Shown here: piece by piece, positions 43,862 to 54,181 of the stretch
Numbering within the stretch: position 1 is the first letter of the stretch
Layout of the letters: each line of letters opens with the position of its first letter
Assembly (NCBI RefSeq): GCF_963082655.1
Contig: NC_081552.1
Coordinates: 3,641,648-3,705,647 of the forward strand
Direction: 5' to 3'
DNA: 64,000 nt
DNA from: Stomoxys calcitrans
Taxonomy: Eukaryota > Arthropoda > Insecta > Diptera > Muscidae
Translations under genes and position numbers: made by a program
The notes under the pieces: model-generated
What the model was told of the DNA's origin: nothing
What the model saw: the letters and a program-made list of their open reading frames with translations, nothing else
Database searches by the model: none

Positions 43862-45183
43862 CGTACTTGACACAGTTGTTGGAAGTCATAACGGAACTCT
43901 AGATGCTAAATTTAAGCCAAATCGGATGAAAATTTCGGCTTCCAGGGGCTGAAGAGGTCAATTCGGGAGATCGGTTTATATGGGAGCTAAATCTAAAACT
44001 GAACCGATATAGCCCATTTGCAATCCCCACTGACCTACACATCAATAGTTAGTATATGTGCAAAATTACAAGCGGCTACTCAGCTTAAAGTTTCCAAGAC
44101 AGTAAAGAATCTTGGGATACTTCTGAACAATTTCCTATATTTTAATAGTCATATTACTCAAGTATTTGATAGGACACGAAGGGCTTTTTTCCCGAATCAA
44201 TCGTTATTCTACTCAAAAATACTTTCGTATTTTTAAATAAAGCCCTATTAAGACCAATAATTACTTATGGCTGCCCAATTTGGTTCAACATATCGCCTTC
44301 ATGCATGGAGAAAATAAGGGTTCTAGAGAGAAAAATACTAAGAGTATGCCGATCACCTTAAAGTAATTTTAAGCAACACGTGTCAAATAGGAAACTATAT
44401 AAGATTGCCGACATAAGTCGTATAGACAACTTTATAATTCATTTGATTAGAAATCATATTGTACGTTGTACTCGATCGGTTGAATTTAATTTGATTGTGG
44501 CTCCCTACTACTCGGATTCATCTTATCTAGAAAACACTATACAAAAGGGTAACGTACCGCCCGAAGGTTTCCTATATTTAGATAGCCAAAGGGCTATACA
44601 GAAGGAAGATGGTACCCCAATTTTTTTTATCACTACCTAAGGCAGTCACGATTCGAACTCATAACAATGTGGGCATGGGATATAGTACCGTCATATCAGA
44701 TAAGGATTATAATCGAATAAGCATATTAAACGCCAACGAATACTGGTGGGTAGAATGATGTAAATCGAAGCTTGTTTCGCATATTTTTCTTTTTTATACT
44801 TTGACCATTTTATCCTTCTTATCATACATGTAATGTTTTTTTTTTCATTTTTCCATTACAGTCAATTAAAAATAAATCACATTAAGATTGATACTATGTA
44901 AAAGCACTATATAAATTGTAATAGATTATGCTCGAGTACTCCATATGGATCATTGTATTTAACCATTATACTTATACTATTGTTTATTTTAGTACGTAAG
45001 AGATTGAATAATTTAAATAAACAACTGCTAAAAAAATACAAGTGACTAGCTACGCGTTCGACCGCTATCGTAATTTCGGCAGACGGACGGACAGACATGG
45101 CTAGATGGACTCAGAACGTCTAAGCGAATATTTCGGAATGACGAAATTTGTATGAACCCATCCTATGGTGGTGGGCATAAAAA
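43862..45183 (-). mobile_element. HINE group B, 5' part, split by a LINE
   Basis: 43,862-44,083 carries one and a half monomers up to gtgcaaaattacaagcggct. The continuation acgcgttcgaccgctatcg, gacggacggacagac and the end cctatggtggtgggcata is at 45,037-45,183. The gap is the LINE insertion 44,084-45,036. The TA-rich stretch is deleted in the right part. Confidence 0.8.
44084..45036 (+). pseudogene. 5'-truncated LINE (third family) inserted in the HINE, with imperfect target duplication
   Basis: Thumb to C-terminus of a LINE RT: VKNLGILLNNFLYFNSHITQ, YSKILS, then ITYGCPIWFN in another frame. A 44,380-44,640 frame follows, with RNHIVRCTRSVEFNLIVAPY and PPEGFLYLDSQ. Then there is an AT-rich 3' untranslated region with aataaa and the end ctaaaaaaa at about 45,030. 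Flanks tacaagcggcta (left) and tacaagtgacta (right) are an approximate 12-bp duplication of the HINE sequence. Typical of target-primed reverse transcription. Confidence 0.8.
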
Positions 45184-45414
45184 TATGTTCAAAAGGTCTT
45201 TTTCATAGTTCTACACTATTTGGGAGTTATTGATCTTCGATAATAGTGGCATTTAATGAGTGACCTCGTTATGACTGAATTCGTTTTAAATTCAACAAAT
45301 ATCCATACAAATGTCGCTATTGTTATGTCAGCCCAAGCATAAATTAAAGGACAAGATCGCGGTGCTAAGGGTTACAATTGTTATACACAGGGACGTAGTC
45401 AGGGGGGGGGGGGC
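45184..45414. other. Spacer with repeat F edge
   Basis: agggacgtagtcagg followed by a G-run at 45,391-45,412 resembles the edge of repeat F; the rest is unassigned. Confidence 0.45.
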
Positions 45415-45868
45415 TAACTGACATAGCTGCCATATAAACCGATCTGGGATTTTGACTTCTTGAGTCTCTAGAGGGCGCAATTCTCATCCGATTTGGAAGA
45501 CATTTTGTACAACGGCTTCTCTCATGACCTTCAATATACGTGTCTAATATAGTCTGAATCGATCAATAGCTCGATATAGCTCCCATACAAACCGATCTCC
45601 CGATTTTGCTTCTTGAGCCCATACAAGGCGCAATTCTTATCCGAATGAGCTGAAATATTACACAATGACTTCTACAATGTTCAGCATTCATTTATGGTCC
45701 GAATCGGACTATAACTTGATATAGCTCCAATAGCATAACAGTTCTTATTCAATATTCTTTGTTTGCCTAAGTATCTCTGTATCGCAGAACTCGACAAATG
45801 TGATCCATGGTGGAGGGTATATAAGATTCGGCCCGGCCGAACTTAGCACACTCCTACTTTTTAATTAT
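45415..45868 (+). mobile_element. HINE group A, 3' half
   Basis: Two to three monomers, atggtggagggtatataaga, the intact hairpin ttcggcccggccgaa and cttagcacactcctactttt. Confidence 0.85.
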
Positions 45869-45932
45869 ACATTATTTGAAATACATTAGCAATGAAGTAA
45901 AAAATTTTAGGACATGCAAGCACTATTAAAAA

Positions 45933-46579
45933 CAAGTAAAAGCGTGCTAAGTTCGGCCGGGCCGAATCTTACGTACCCTCCACCATGGATCGCATTTGCC
46001 GAGTTCGTCTCTCGGCATCTCTTCTTAAGCAAAAAAGAATATAAGAAAAGATTTGCTCTGCTATTAGAGCGAAATGTCAGCCAATTCGAATAAGAATTGC
46101 GCCTTTTGAGGCCTTAAGAAGTAAAATAGAGAGATCGATTTATATGAGAGCTCTATCGGGCTATAGACCGATTCAGATCATAATAAACACGTATGTTGAT
46201 GGTCATGAGAGGATGCGTAGTATATAATTTCAGGCAAATCGGATAATAATTGCGACCTCTAGAGGCTCAAGAAGTCAAGATCCCAGATCGGTTTATATGG
46301 CTGCTATAGCAAAACATGGACCGATATGGCCCATTTACAATACCAACTGACCCAAATATTTGTGAAAAATTTCAAGCGGCTAGCTTTACTCCTTCGGAAG
46401 TTAGCGTGCTTTCGACAGACAGACAGACGGACGGACGGACGGACATGACTAGATCGACATAAAATGTCGCGACGATCAAGAATATATATACTTTATGGGG
46501 TCTTCGACGAATATTTCCAGGAGTTACAAACAGAATAACCAAATTAGTATACCCCCATCCTATGGTGGATGGTATAAAA
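45933..46579 (-). mobile_element. HINE group A, short
   Basis: acaagtaaaagcgtgctaag, intact hairpin, about two monomers (one deletion near 46,070), gacagacagacggacggacg (46,417-46,443), TA-rich block and the end cctatggtggatggtata. Confidence 0.85.
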
Positions 46580-48180
46580 ATGATCACCCATATTAATTTA
46601 CGTTTCAAATAAAACCAGTTCGGGAATTAAACCGATTAAGGAACGAAAAGTCTAGTAGAAATTTGTTAGTTCTGTTGGCTTTGACCGTAGATTTGAGCAC
46701 AGATTTTCTTCCAAGAAAATCGTTTTGCTGAAAAGACTTCCTTATGACACATAACGACATGCGAAAATCTTTTATCAAATTCGTCGAGTCAAATTGCATG
46801 TTTCGAAAAAGTTCGTCTTTCACAGTAAAATACCCACGTTTTTCACGATTACTTTTTTGGAATACTACAAAATTATCACTGATAACATAACACTTTTATT
46901 CAATTTTTATGATAATGGAAATGCCCTAATGATTGAAATCACAAAGCCCTTTTGCTTCAAACCCTATTAGTATTATTATACGACACACCTTGTGTTAAAG
47001 TAAGTAAACAGACTTTTATGTATTGGAGCAAGTTTTATATTACATTTTCATCTGCCGCTAGGTCATTTAACATCAATTAGTGGGCAAAGAAAGAAAATAG
47101 TTTACAACTGCAATAACGTAGAAATCTTTTCGTGTTTCTGATTTTTAGTTCTACCACCTTTTCTTATTTTATCTCCAAAAATAAAGAAAACTTTGGGACT
47201 TATAAAAACAGGATTAAAATTATAAGCATATACGACAATAGTTGGATGCAATCTTTACCGCACATCTTTTCCATCAAAAACAGATTTTCGATCAATTTAA
47301 TTAAGTTCGAAAAAGCAATTAGCGAGATAATTTAAGCAGAATGTAGATAGCTCTTCATAAAAATTGGAAAAAAAATATTTTTTGAAATAATTAATAATTG
47401 TAGTTGCTTAATGTTTTCAGATTGTTTGCGTACAATTTTATGGAAATAAAAGTCATTTAAAACCAATATACCAACACAAATAACCTCTTGTAATTAAAAA
47501 ATAAAATCCTGGCTACGTCCCTGGTTATACCACTTGCATGGGTGGTGTCTACCAGAGAACTGCATAAAAGCCAATAGACACTTATGAAAAACACTCGATA
47601 GGCACTTGTTTTGTTTCGCATCCCAAAAAAAATTACAACTTAAAATAGTAAAATAAAGCGACCCAAACATTAAGTTAAAACTTATTTTTTAAAATACATG
47701 TAACTAATTTTTGTGGTGGCATGCTTAACAAACATACGTGATTGCCAAATATTGGGTCTTATGCAGTTCTCTGGCGTGCACACGATCCCATACTCCTAAT
47801 GGTTTCTCATTAAAACAACGACTTGATGGCAAATATAGGATCAAAATATGGTTTGGGTACTAAGCTATGTAATCTCTCTCGCGTGGGATGTATTCAGGCA
47901 CTATTTAGGAAAATAGATTTTTAAAGACTCAGATTATCGTTAGTTAAGTCATTTGTATTTTCAAAATGTATGAATTTTGCTGACATCTGTTAATGGTCGT
48001 TTTCACAATTCTCAACTGTTTCTAGGGTGCCATCTATTTGAGTATAACTATTCAATGTTTTTTGTAAAGCTTAGACATAAACCATATCTGAGTGACGTAT
48101 ACATAATTTCTACAACATCCAGCTTCATATAGATGGCGTTTCAACGGCTTTGAATAGAGATGGGCCATGAGTGAATAAGT
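46580..48180. other. Mostly unique block with one TIR-bounded repeat
   Basis: No gene recognised. It contains the inverted-repeat unit 47,552-47,774 and a repeat F edge (tcctggctacgtccctgg) at about 47,506-47,524. Confidence 0.45.
47552..47774. mobile_element. Candidate MITE with 16-bp terminal inverted repeats
   Basis: ccagagaactgcataa at 47,552-47,567 and its exact complement at 47,759-47,774; similarity extends to about 25 bp (ccaata) with a few mismatches. The interior is non-coding. Flanks gtgtctac and gcgtgcac agree at only five of eight positions, so an 8-bp duplication is possible but not shown. Confidence 0.55.
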
Positions 48181-48594
48181 AAAAGATATTTACCCATATA
48201 TACCCAAAAGCTGGGTATTAATAATTTTGCTGATGGCTTGGGTATGTATTAACACATTTTGCAGGCAATTTTTAATTATTTCGTTTTCTTTGTATGTAAA
48301 CCTGATCATTTGATGTCATAAAATCGGACTATAGTTATTGTTTTGGGCAGAATTATTCTATGAAACTTAATTTGTCCATTTGTTTTTCTTAGTATATTTA
48401 AGTAACCTGAAATGTATTTAATAACCATCAAACATAATGGAAATGAAATGTAACATCACTAATTTACCGCTTACGGTACTATCTATGTACATTGTTCATA
48501 TTTATTTTTTTGTAAACCAGAACCTGTTTGAACATCAAAGAGAAAAGAAGTCAATTTCACTCATCGAGTTTTCTTTTTAATCCACACATAAATT
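48181..48594 (+). other. Likely 5' LTR region of the BEL/Pao element
   Basis: Placed by position only: it ends at ccacaca just before the primer-binding-like sequence. I see no second copy downstream, so the left edge is not fixed. Confidence 0.35.
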
Positions 48595-48610
48595 TGGCGA
48601 CCGTGACAGG
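48595..48610 (+). promoter_or_regulatory. Primer-binding-site-like sequence of BEL/Pao
   Basis: tggcgaccgtgacagg, about 900 bp upstream of the gag start. A TGGCGACCGTGAC-type sequence after the 5' LTR is usual in insect BEL/Pao elements. Confidence 0.55.
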
Positions 48611-49497
48611 ACTTGGAAGTCAAGTCATTAAGAACAAATTTGAAGTTACATTTGATCGCCATAGCCGCAAAAATCTAAATAACGAATAATATCAAAATCC
48701 AAAAATTCTGTCGTTGGCAACTGCCGCTTCGCTGCGCACATATTTCCACATTTCCTTCATGACATAATTACCAGGTAGTGTACCGTAAACAGCTGAGTAC
48801 AATTTTTTCTTGCGAAGAACACTATCTGTCAACGAGTTTTGTTTGCGTACGTGTGTATTATAGTTAAGAACCAGAACACACAAACAACGAAAAATGGCAA
48901 CTTAAAATCAGAGTTGCAATTATCATTGATTTTGACAGATAGTGTACTCAATATTTTGTTGTTGGGCAACTGCCACCACCTGTAAATGAATATATCTTGA
49001 TTTCCTTCGTCTGCGTTGCTAACCGACCGCCGTTGCTGCTTTGGTGTGCCATTCCATCGGCTAATGCCAATTTGATGTCGATTCACCATTGATACAGTTG
49101 TTAGATACATCATCTTATCCCACATCCCATACAAATTCATCGTAAGTACACCAATTCATCAATGCTTTTCGTTTTCGCTTTCACCTTACAATCATCGAAA
49201 TTCGCGTATCTATACCTTTTTCATCGCTTATTGCCATTTACCACTCCCTCGTCGTTCCAATTGGAATTTGCAAACCCCCTGTCGCTTTGCCAAATTTATT
49301 CTCTTCGATCATCTATCAAACATCACTGATTGAAAGTTGCGACATCTGACTTCGAACTTGTTCACATCGAACATTGATAGCATTATAGTGCTTTTTTCAC
49401 TTGCAACCTGTGCAAAGTTTACGAGTCGCTACTAATCTTCAGCGTTTTAAACCGTTGAGTTACAGTTTAAGAAACATTTGTTTACATCTGTTCAAAT
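48611..49497 (+). other. BEL/Pao leader with small TIR-bounded insert
   Basis: Non-coding between the primer site and gag. The inverted 14-mers acactatctgtcaa (48,819-48,832) and its complement (48,932-48,945) bound a 127-bp unit, which may be a tiny MITE. The reverse frames here are not genes. Confidence 0.45.
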
Positions 49498-50335
49498 ATG
49501 ACGAACAAAGAGCACATGGAAGTGGGAGACAACAGCGCCTCTGATTTCACATCATTGCAATCGCAGCGAACGTCCATGAAACGAAACATTTCGAATCTAA
49601 GAGCAAAAACAAGGAAAGATGGCGATAAAGTAGAGCCAACAATATGAGAATGTCGTCTACAAATTCTGGAATCATATCTTAAACAAATTATTGTATGTAG
49701 TTACATTCAGACACAAATTGAAAAAGTGAATCGAGCCGACACTGGCAGAGGCGACATTGTACAATTATATGTCGGTGCGAAATCAGCAATATTAAGGAGG
49801 CTGAAACTAACTCGTCGTTCGCGCGAAATTGACCAAAGCTTTTGAACACAACTCCCCAAACCAGTTCTCACCACAATAGACTGCCTCAATTAAAGCTCCT
49901 ACGATTCGTGGAAGAAAATTATAAGCGCGCTTTGGACCGTCTTAAAGAGAGATATGATAACAAGTCTTTGATTTTTTTAGAGATTGTAAAAACGTTGTTT
50001 ACCCTAGCACCTATGCCGAAGCTCAGTGCTACAGGGTTAAGATCGATTGTAGACACTGTAGCGACTATTCGCGGATCGTTGTTGACGTTCGGCAATGAGT
50101 CCGATGTAGTTAATGCAATGCTCATACACAGAGTGTCATCAAAAATTCATCCGGAATCGAAAACTGTTTATAATGATAAGCAAGACTTTTCGAAATTGCC
50201 CTCTTGGGATGATTGTTATGCGATTCTCAGTCGTAGGTGCCAGTTTTTAGAGAGTTATAATTCAGTTTCTCATACAAATACAGACCGTAAAATGGAAAAA
50301 AAGAGAAGGATCGTCGGTCAGGTACATCTTTAGTA
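49498..50335 (+). pseudogene. BEL/Pao gag (capsid), with stop and in-frame deletion
   Basis: Starts at ATG 49,498 (MTNKEHMEVGDN), runs 49 codons to a stop at 49,645-49,647, then ECRLQILESYLKQI and RADTGRGDIVQLYVGAK, the N-terminal gag pattern of BEL. At about 49,890-49,910 LPQLKLL is joined directly to FVEENYKRALDRLKERY. The intervening capsid segment present in related elements is missing. From 49,842 to 50,333 the frame is open, with GLRSIVDTVATIRGSLLTFG and DDCYAILSRRCQFLES. It should form the capsid of a virus-like particle but cannot here. Confidence 0.85.
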
Positions 50336-50600
50336 GTATCCAATGCTTCATGTGATTATTGTCAGAGCAAAGATCATGCTGTGGGTAGCTGTCCATCATA
50401 CTTGTGCCTTCCAATTCCTCGAGGTTTTTATTTTACAAAAAGCGCAGCTCGTTGTTTGAATTGCCTTCGAAAGGGACATATGGTGGCTAAATGGCAGTCA
50501 AAAACTCTTTGTCGAAATTGTAATTTTTCCCATCAACTAGTGAGACACGAAATGCGTCAACCACGAATCCCCAAAGATCCTTATCGGTAGACACATCTCC
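50336..50600 (+). pseudogene. BEL/Pao gag zinc knuckles
   Basis: CDYCQSKDHAVGSC (50,350 on) is an intact C-x2-C-x4-H-x4-C knuckle. The second, CLNCLRKGHMVAKW, has its last Cys replaced by Trp (tgg). A third, CRNCNFSHQLVRHEMRQ, follows. These knuckles bind the element RNA. The reading frame differs from that of the capsid part, so at least one shift lies near 50,310-50,335. Confidence 0.8.
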
Positions 50601-51250
50601 ATTTCAGCCATCGTCGCAAACCCTAAATTCTTCTCAGCCGCAACAGTTACCAAAGCTGTCGTCTTCGTCATCGGTTCACTTTGCCATGAATTCATCCATA
50701 GCTACACGTTCTTTCCGTAGAAATATATTACCAACCGCCATAATTCTCGTAAAAGATAATTTTGGCATTTTCCAGCAGGCGCGAGCACTACTTGATTCTT
50801 GTACAGAGATTTGTCTAATAACCGAGAAAGCAGTGAATCGTCTTCGCCTTCGTCTTCGTCTCCCTCGAACAAAGGACATTCAGGATATATTAGGGGTGTC
50901 TGATATTCGAGCTCAGCTAAGTTTCGAACATAAAGCAGACATCTAAATTTTTCGTGACCAAGTCGATTTTGGCAAATCAACCGTTTGAGCACATGCCAAT
51001 TTCTCTTTGGAATATACCAAATGGAATCGAATTGGTGGATCCTCAGTTTTATATGCCACAGCGGATAGACTTGTTAGTAAGTGCTGTCATCTTTGTTGAC
51101 CTTCTGAGTGATGGTATGATTTGCCTTGGCGATGGTCTGCCATATCTTATAAACACGTTGGCAGGTTGGACTGTAAGTGGTAGGGTAAATTCAACAAGGC
51201 CAAGTGAATCATTAACATGCAATATAACTACGAAATATGATAACTGAGAC
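50601..51250 (+). pseudogene. BEL/Pao aspartic protease and linker
   Basis: 50,686-50,946 reads TAIILVKDNFGIFQQARAL then LLDSCTEICLI. The catalytic D-S-G triad is changed to D-S-C (gat-tct-tgt at 50,794-50,802), expected to abolish activity. A cttcg-type slippage tract just downstream gives RLRLRLRL. After a stop and shift, 50,954-51,247 continues with FEHMPISLWNIPNGIEL and GDGLPYLINTLAGWTVSGRV, the protease-RT linker of BEL. Confidence 0.85.
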
Positions 51251-51830
51251 GCAAAATACCAAAATTTATCGCCTCTATCGGAGGAAGAGAAAATATGTGA
51301 ACAGTACTTCGTTGAAAATACTACATTCGGTGAGAATGGAAGAGTAAAAGTACGTTTGCCATTTAAACAAAATGCACGTAAGATTGGTTAATCATTCGAC
51401 ACAGCCCAACGACGATTTAATTGACTAGAGAAGCGTTTTTCAAAAGACAACCAAAACCAAAAAGTTGACTTTATGAGTGAATATATAAATCTTGAGCATA
51501 TGACTCCTATTAATGAGTCAGCGTTAAGGCAACCACATTATGTGATACACACCATCCAGTTCTTCACCTTCAAAGGTCATCTACAAAGCTCAGGGACTTT
51601 AATGGTTAGCCCTACCATACAACAAGATCTCATTCTAACACTTCTTGTCTTTCGTATGCATAAATATGCGATGACAGCAGATATATGCAAAATGTATCGC
51701 CAATTTGTGGTTGATAAATGTGATCGGAATTTTCAAATTATTGTTTGAAGAAAAAACAATGATGAGCCTCCCAACCTCTACCAGCTTAACACTGTTACAT
51801 ACGGCACGTCTGCTGCCGTATGTGATTTGC
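51251..51830 (+). pseudogene. BEL/Pao reverse transcriptase lacking the catalytic YxDD block
   Basis: Pieces LSEEEKICEQYFVE, TFGENGRVKVRLPF and FMSEYINLEHMTPIN lead to PTIQQDLILTLLVFRMHKYA and MTADICKMYRQF (first catalytic Asp at about 51,680-51,682). The segment before PTIQQD is shortened, without the usual substrate-binding stretch. After YQLNTVTYGTSAA the sequence jumps to the connection (ISKIFDVFGLLGPIIV), so the Y-x-D-D motif and about a hundred following residues are missing. A stop lies at 51,746-51,748. Confidence 0.85.
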
Positions 51831-52520
51831 AGTTTATTAACAATCCAACCATAAGACCAGTGCTTTCTGCTATTTCGAAGATTTTTGATGTTTTCGGATT
51901 ATTAGGCCCGATCATTGTTTCATGCAAAATATTGATTCAAGAGATGTGGAAGAGGCAGTTTGATTGGTACTCTCCATTAAATGAAGAACTAATGAAGCGC
52001 TGGTTTCAAATTCAAAACAGTTTACCCTATATAAATCAAATAGAAGTTCCACGCTATGTTTCATTTGACATACATGGATTTTCGGATGCGTCGCAATTAG
52101 CGTACGGTTGTTGCTTATATGTTGTAATAAAAACACAAACTCAGTTAACCTTTTAATTGCTAAATCGAAGGTGGCTCCTGTCAAACAGCAATCACTTCCT
52201 CGTCTAGAGCTTATAGCTGCACTACTGCTTAGTAGAACTTGGGACAAGATCAAACACAAATTCGAACCTTACACTTGCCGTATATTCTTCTGGTATGATT
52301 CGAATATTGTCCTGAATTGGCTCAAAAACCACTCTTCATCAACAAAACAAACAAATCCCTTGGAATCACGTGCCATCTAAACTAAATGCAGCTGACATCG
52401 TATCTCGTGGATGCCTTGCGAAAGAATTGACATCTTCAATGTGGTTTAATGGTGCTGATTTTTTACAGCGAGACGAATTGGACTGGCCTAAAGAAGTAGA
52501 CATTTTGGTTGAAGTTCCAA
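51831..52520 (+). pseudogene. BEL/Pao connection and RNase H
   Basis: GPIIVSCKILIQEMWKRQFD, then the RNase H residues: HGFSDASQLAYG (first Asp), LPRLELIAALLL (Glu, about 52,198-52,210), FFWYDSNIVLNWL (Asp), and in another frame WNHVPSKLNAADIVSRG (last Asp, about 52,400). Frames change near 52,120 and 52,355. Then FLQRDELDWP and a stop. Confidence 0.85.
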
Positions 52521-52900
52521 AGAAGAAATCAGAAGAATAGTACTCACAAACACACTGCAAATCGAGTCTTGTATACAACAAATCATCAGTCGACAATCTA
52601 CGTATACTAAAATTCTTCGCAACATAGTCTACGTTTTTCGTGTTTTCAATACCAAATTTAAAATGAAATGAAATCACATTAAAGGGCCAGTTTATTTGCA
52701 GGTCTTGGAAAAAATCACAATCAATAACACAATTAGGAACATTCAATTCCTTCAAACCCTCTGCCGTTCTTAGCTCAGCTTTGTTGCTTTATTTAAAAAA
52801 CTCAAATCCAGCAATTGATTGTCATATTAAACCAAAAAATACACCTCAGCCTATACTAACAAGTGACAAATTCAAACATTAAAAATCTTAATTTCACATA
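52521..52900 (+). pseudogene. BEL/Pao RNase H-integrase linker, left part
   Basis: TYTKILRNIVYVFRVFNTKF in a forward frame (about 52,590-52,650), matching the linker that follows RNase H in BEL, then decayed coding to about 52,870 (CHIKPKNTPQPILTSDKFK). It is broken by the LTR-like block. Confidence 0.7.
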
Positions 52901-54083
52901 ATGTTTCAAACAAAACACTGCTATGTGAGTATAGGCGTAGGTGTATCATTAAGTGCCGATCGATTTGTTTCAAAACAATTACAACAACACACATCCGAAG
53001 CGCAAGTCGTTAAATAGGCTGTGGATGTGGTCGAACAGAGAGTAGATCGGAAGTAGAATGCAGAGAGCTAACTAATGGAAGTGATGTTCGCTCTTTGATT
53101 TCTCAAAGATGTTACGAATACAGTAGCAGACTTAACATAGATAATGTGAGCAAACGGAAGTAAATTTTTAGTCGCATGTTAAATGTGTAACTGCGTTAAA
53201 ATTTAAAGTAGTACAAAGCAGACGTAATATAAAAAGAGTAATAGTAAAATATTTTAATATTAAGGGAAACGATTATAGGTTTTAAATACTGTAGAAAGTA
53301 AATGTGAGCAGGCTATGTTAAATAAATAATAAAATAAAATGGGCTGGTGAATGTTTCGCCAACATTCTCCCCCCTGGAGAACGAATGTTTTCGGTTATAA
53401 CGATGATGTTGAGCAAATATGGCTTTTCATTGGGAGTGTTTTAGTTGAGTCTCAAGACTCCGCTGTGCTCCGATTCACAGCGAGGTATTCAGGCTATATC
53501 TTAGCAAATGGTCTTCGTATAACTGTGTGTTTCTGATGATGAAAGGGTGAGATGATAGAGATGATGTTCGCTCTTTGATTTCTTAAAGATGTTACGAATG
53601 CAGTTGCAGACTTAACATATTGGGTTGCCCAAAAAGTAATTGCGGATTTTTCATATAGTCGGCGTTGACAAATTTTTTCACAGCTTGTGACTCTGTAATT
53701 GCATTCTTTCTTCTGTCAGTTATCTGCTGTTACTTTTAGCTTGCTTTAGAAAAAAAGTGTAAAAATAGTTTATGATTAAAGTTCATTCTAAGTTTTATTA
53801 AAAATGCATTTACTTTCTTTTAAAAAATCCGCAATTACTTTTTGGGCAACCCAATAGAAAATGTGAGCAAACGGAAGTAAATTTTTAGTTGAATTTTAAA
53901 TGTGTAACTGCGTTAAAATTTAAAGTAGTACAAAGCAGACGTAATATAAAAAAAAAATAATAATAAAATATTTTAATATTAAGGGAAACGATTATAGGTT
54001 TTAAATACTGTAGAAAGTAAATGTAAGCAGGCTATGTTAAATAAATAATAAAATAAAATGGGCTGGTGAATGTTTCGCCAACA
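52901..54083. repeat. LTR-like block with a 272-bp direct duplication
   Basis: 53,093-53,364 (gatgttcgctctttgatttc ... gtttcgccaaca) recurs at 53,573-54,083, where the MITE 53,620-53,854 adds 237 bp. The two differ by few substitutions. Both end gccaaca and the BEL coding sequence resumes directly after the second. The left part (52,901-53,092) starts tgtttcaaac, which could pair with an LTR end in aaca, but this is a guess. The block splits the BEL linker, so it was inserted later. Confidence 0.7.
53620..53854. mobile_element. MITE 'ttgggttgccc', complete, TA duplicated
   Basis: TA at 53,618-53,619 and 53,855-53,856; perfect outer inverted repeat ttgggttgcccaaaaagtaa. The uninterrupted site is seen in the sister duplicate at 53,133 (cttaacatagataatg), against cttaaca-TA-[MITE]-TA-gaaaatg here. 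Confidence 0.95.
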
Positions 54084-54181
54084 CAATGCCTCTCATCTGC
54101 AGTCAGTTATCTCTGCTGAGGAATTGGAATTTTCTTTTTGGCGAATTATTCATGATATTCAGACAACAACATTCGGTGATA
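54084..54181 (+). pseudogene. BEL/Pao linker, right part
   Basis: ASHLQSVISAEELEFSFWRI and IHDIQTTTFGD, the stretch that leads into the BEL integrase. It is followed by a HINE. Confidence 0.75.

Noticed and set aside
50702..50992. Reverse open frame over the BEL protease
   Set aside because: Shadow of the forward protease frame.
52901..54083. The LTR pair of the BEL element itself
   Set aside because: It lies inside the pol region between RNase H and integrase, and its end differs from the ccacaca sequence before the primer-binding-like site at 48,595.
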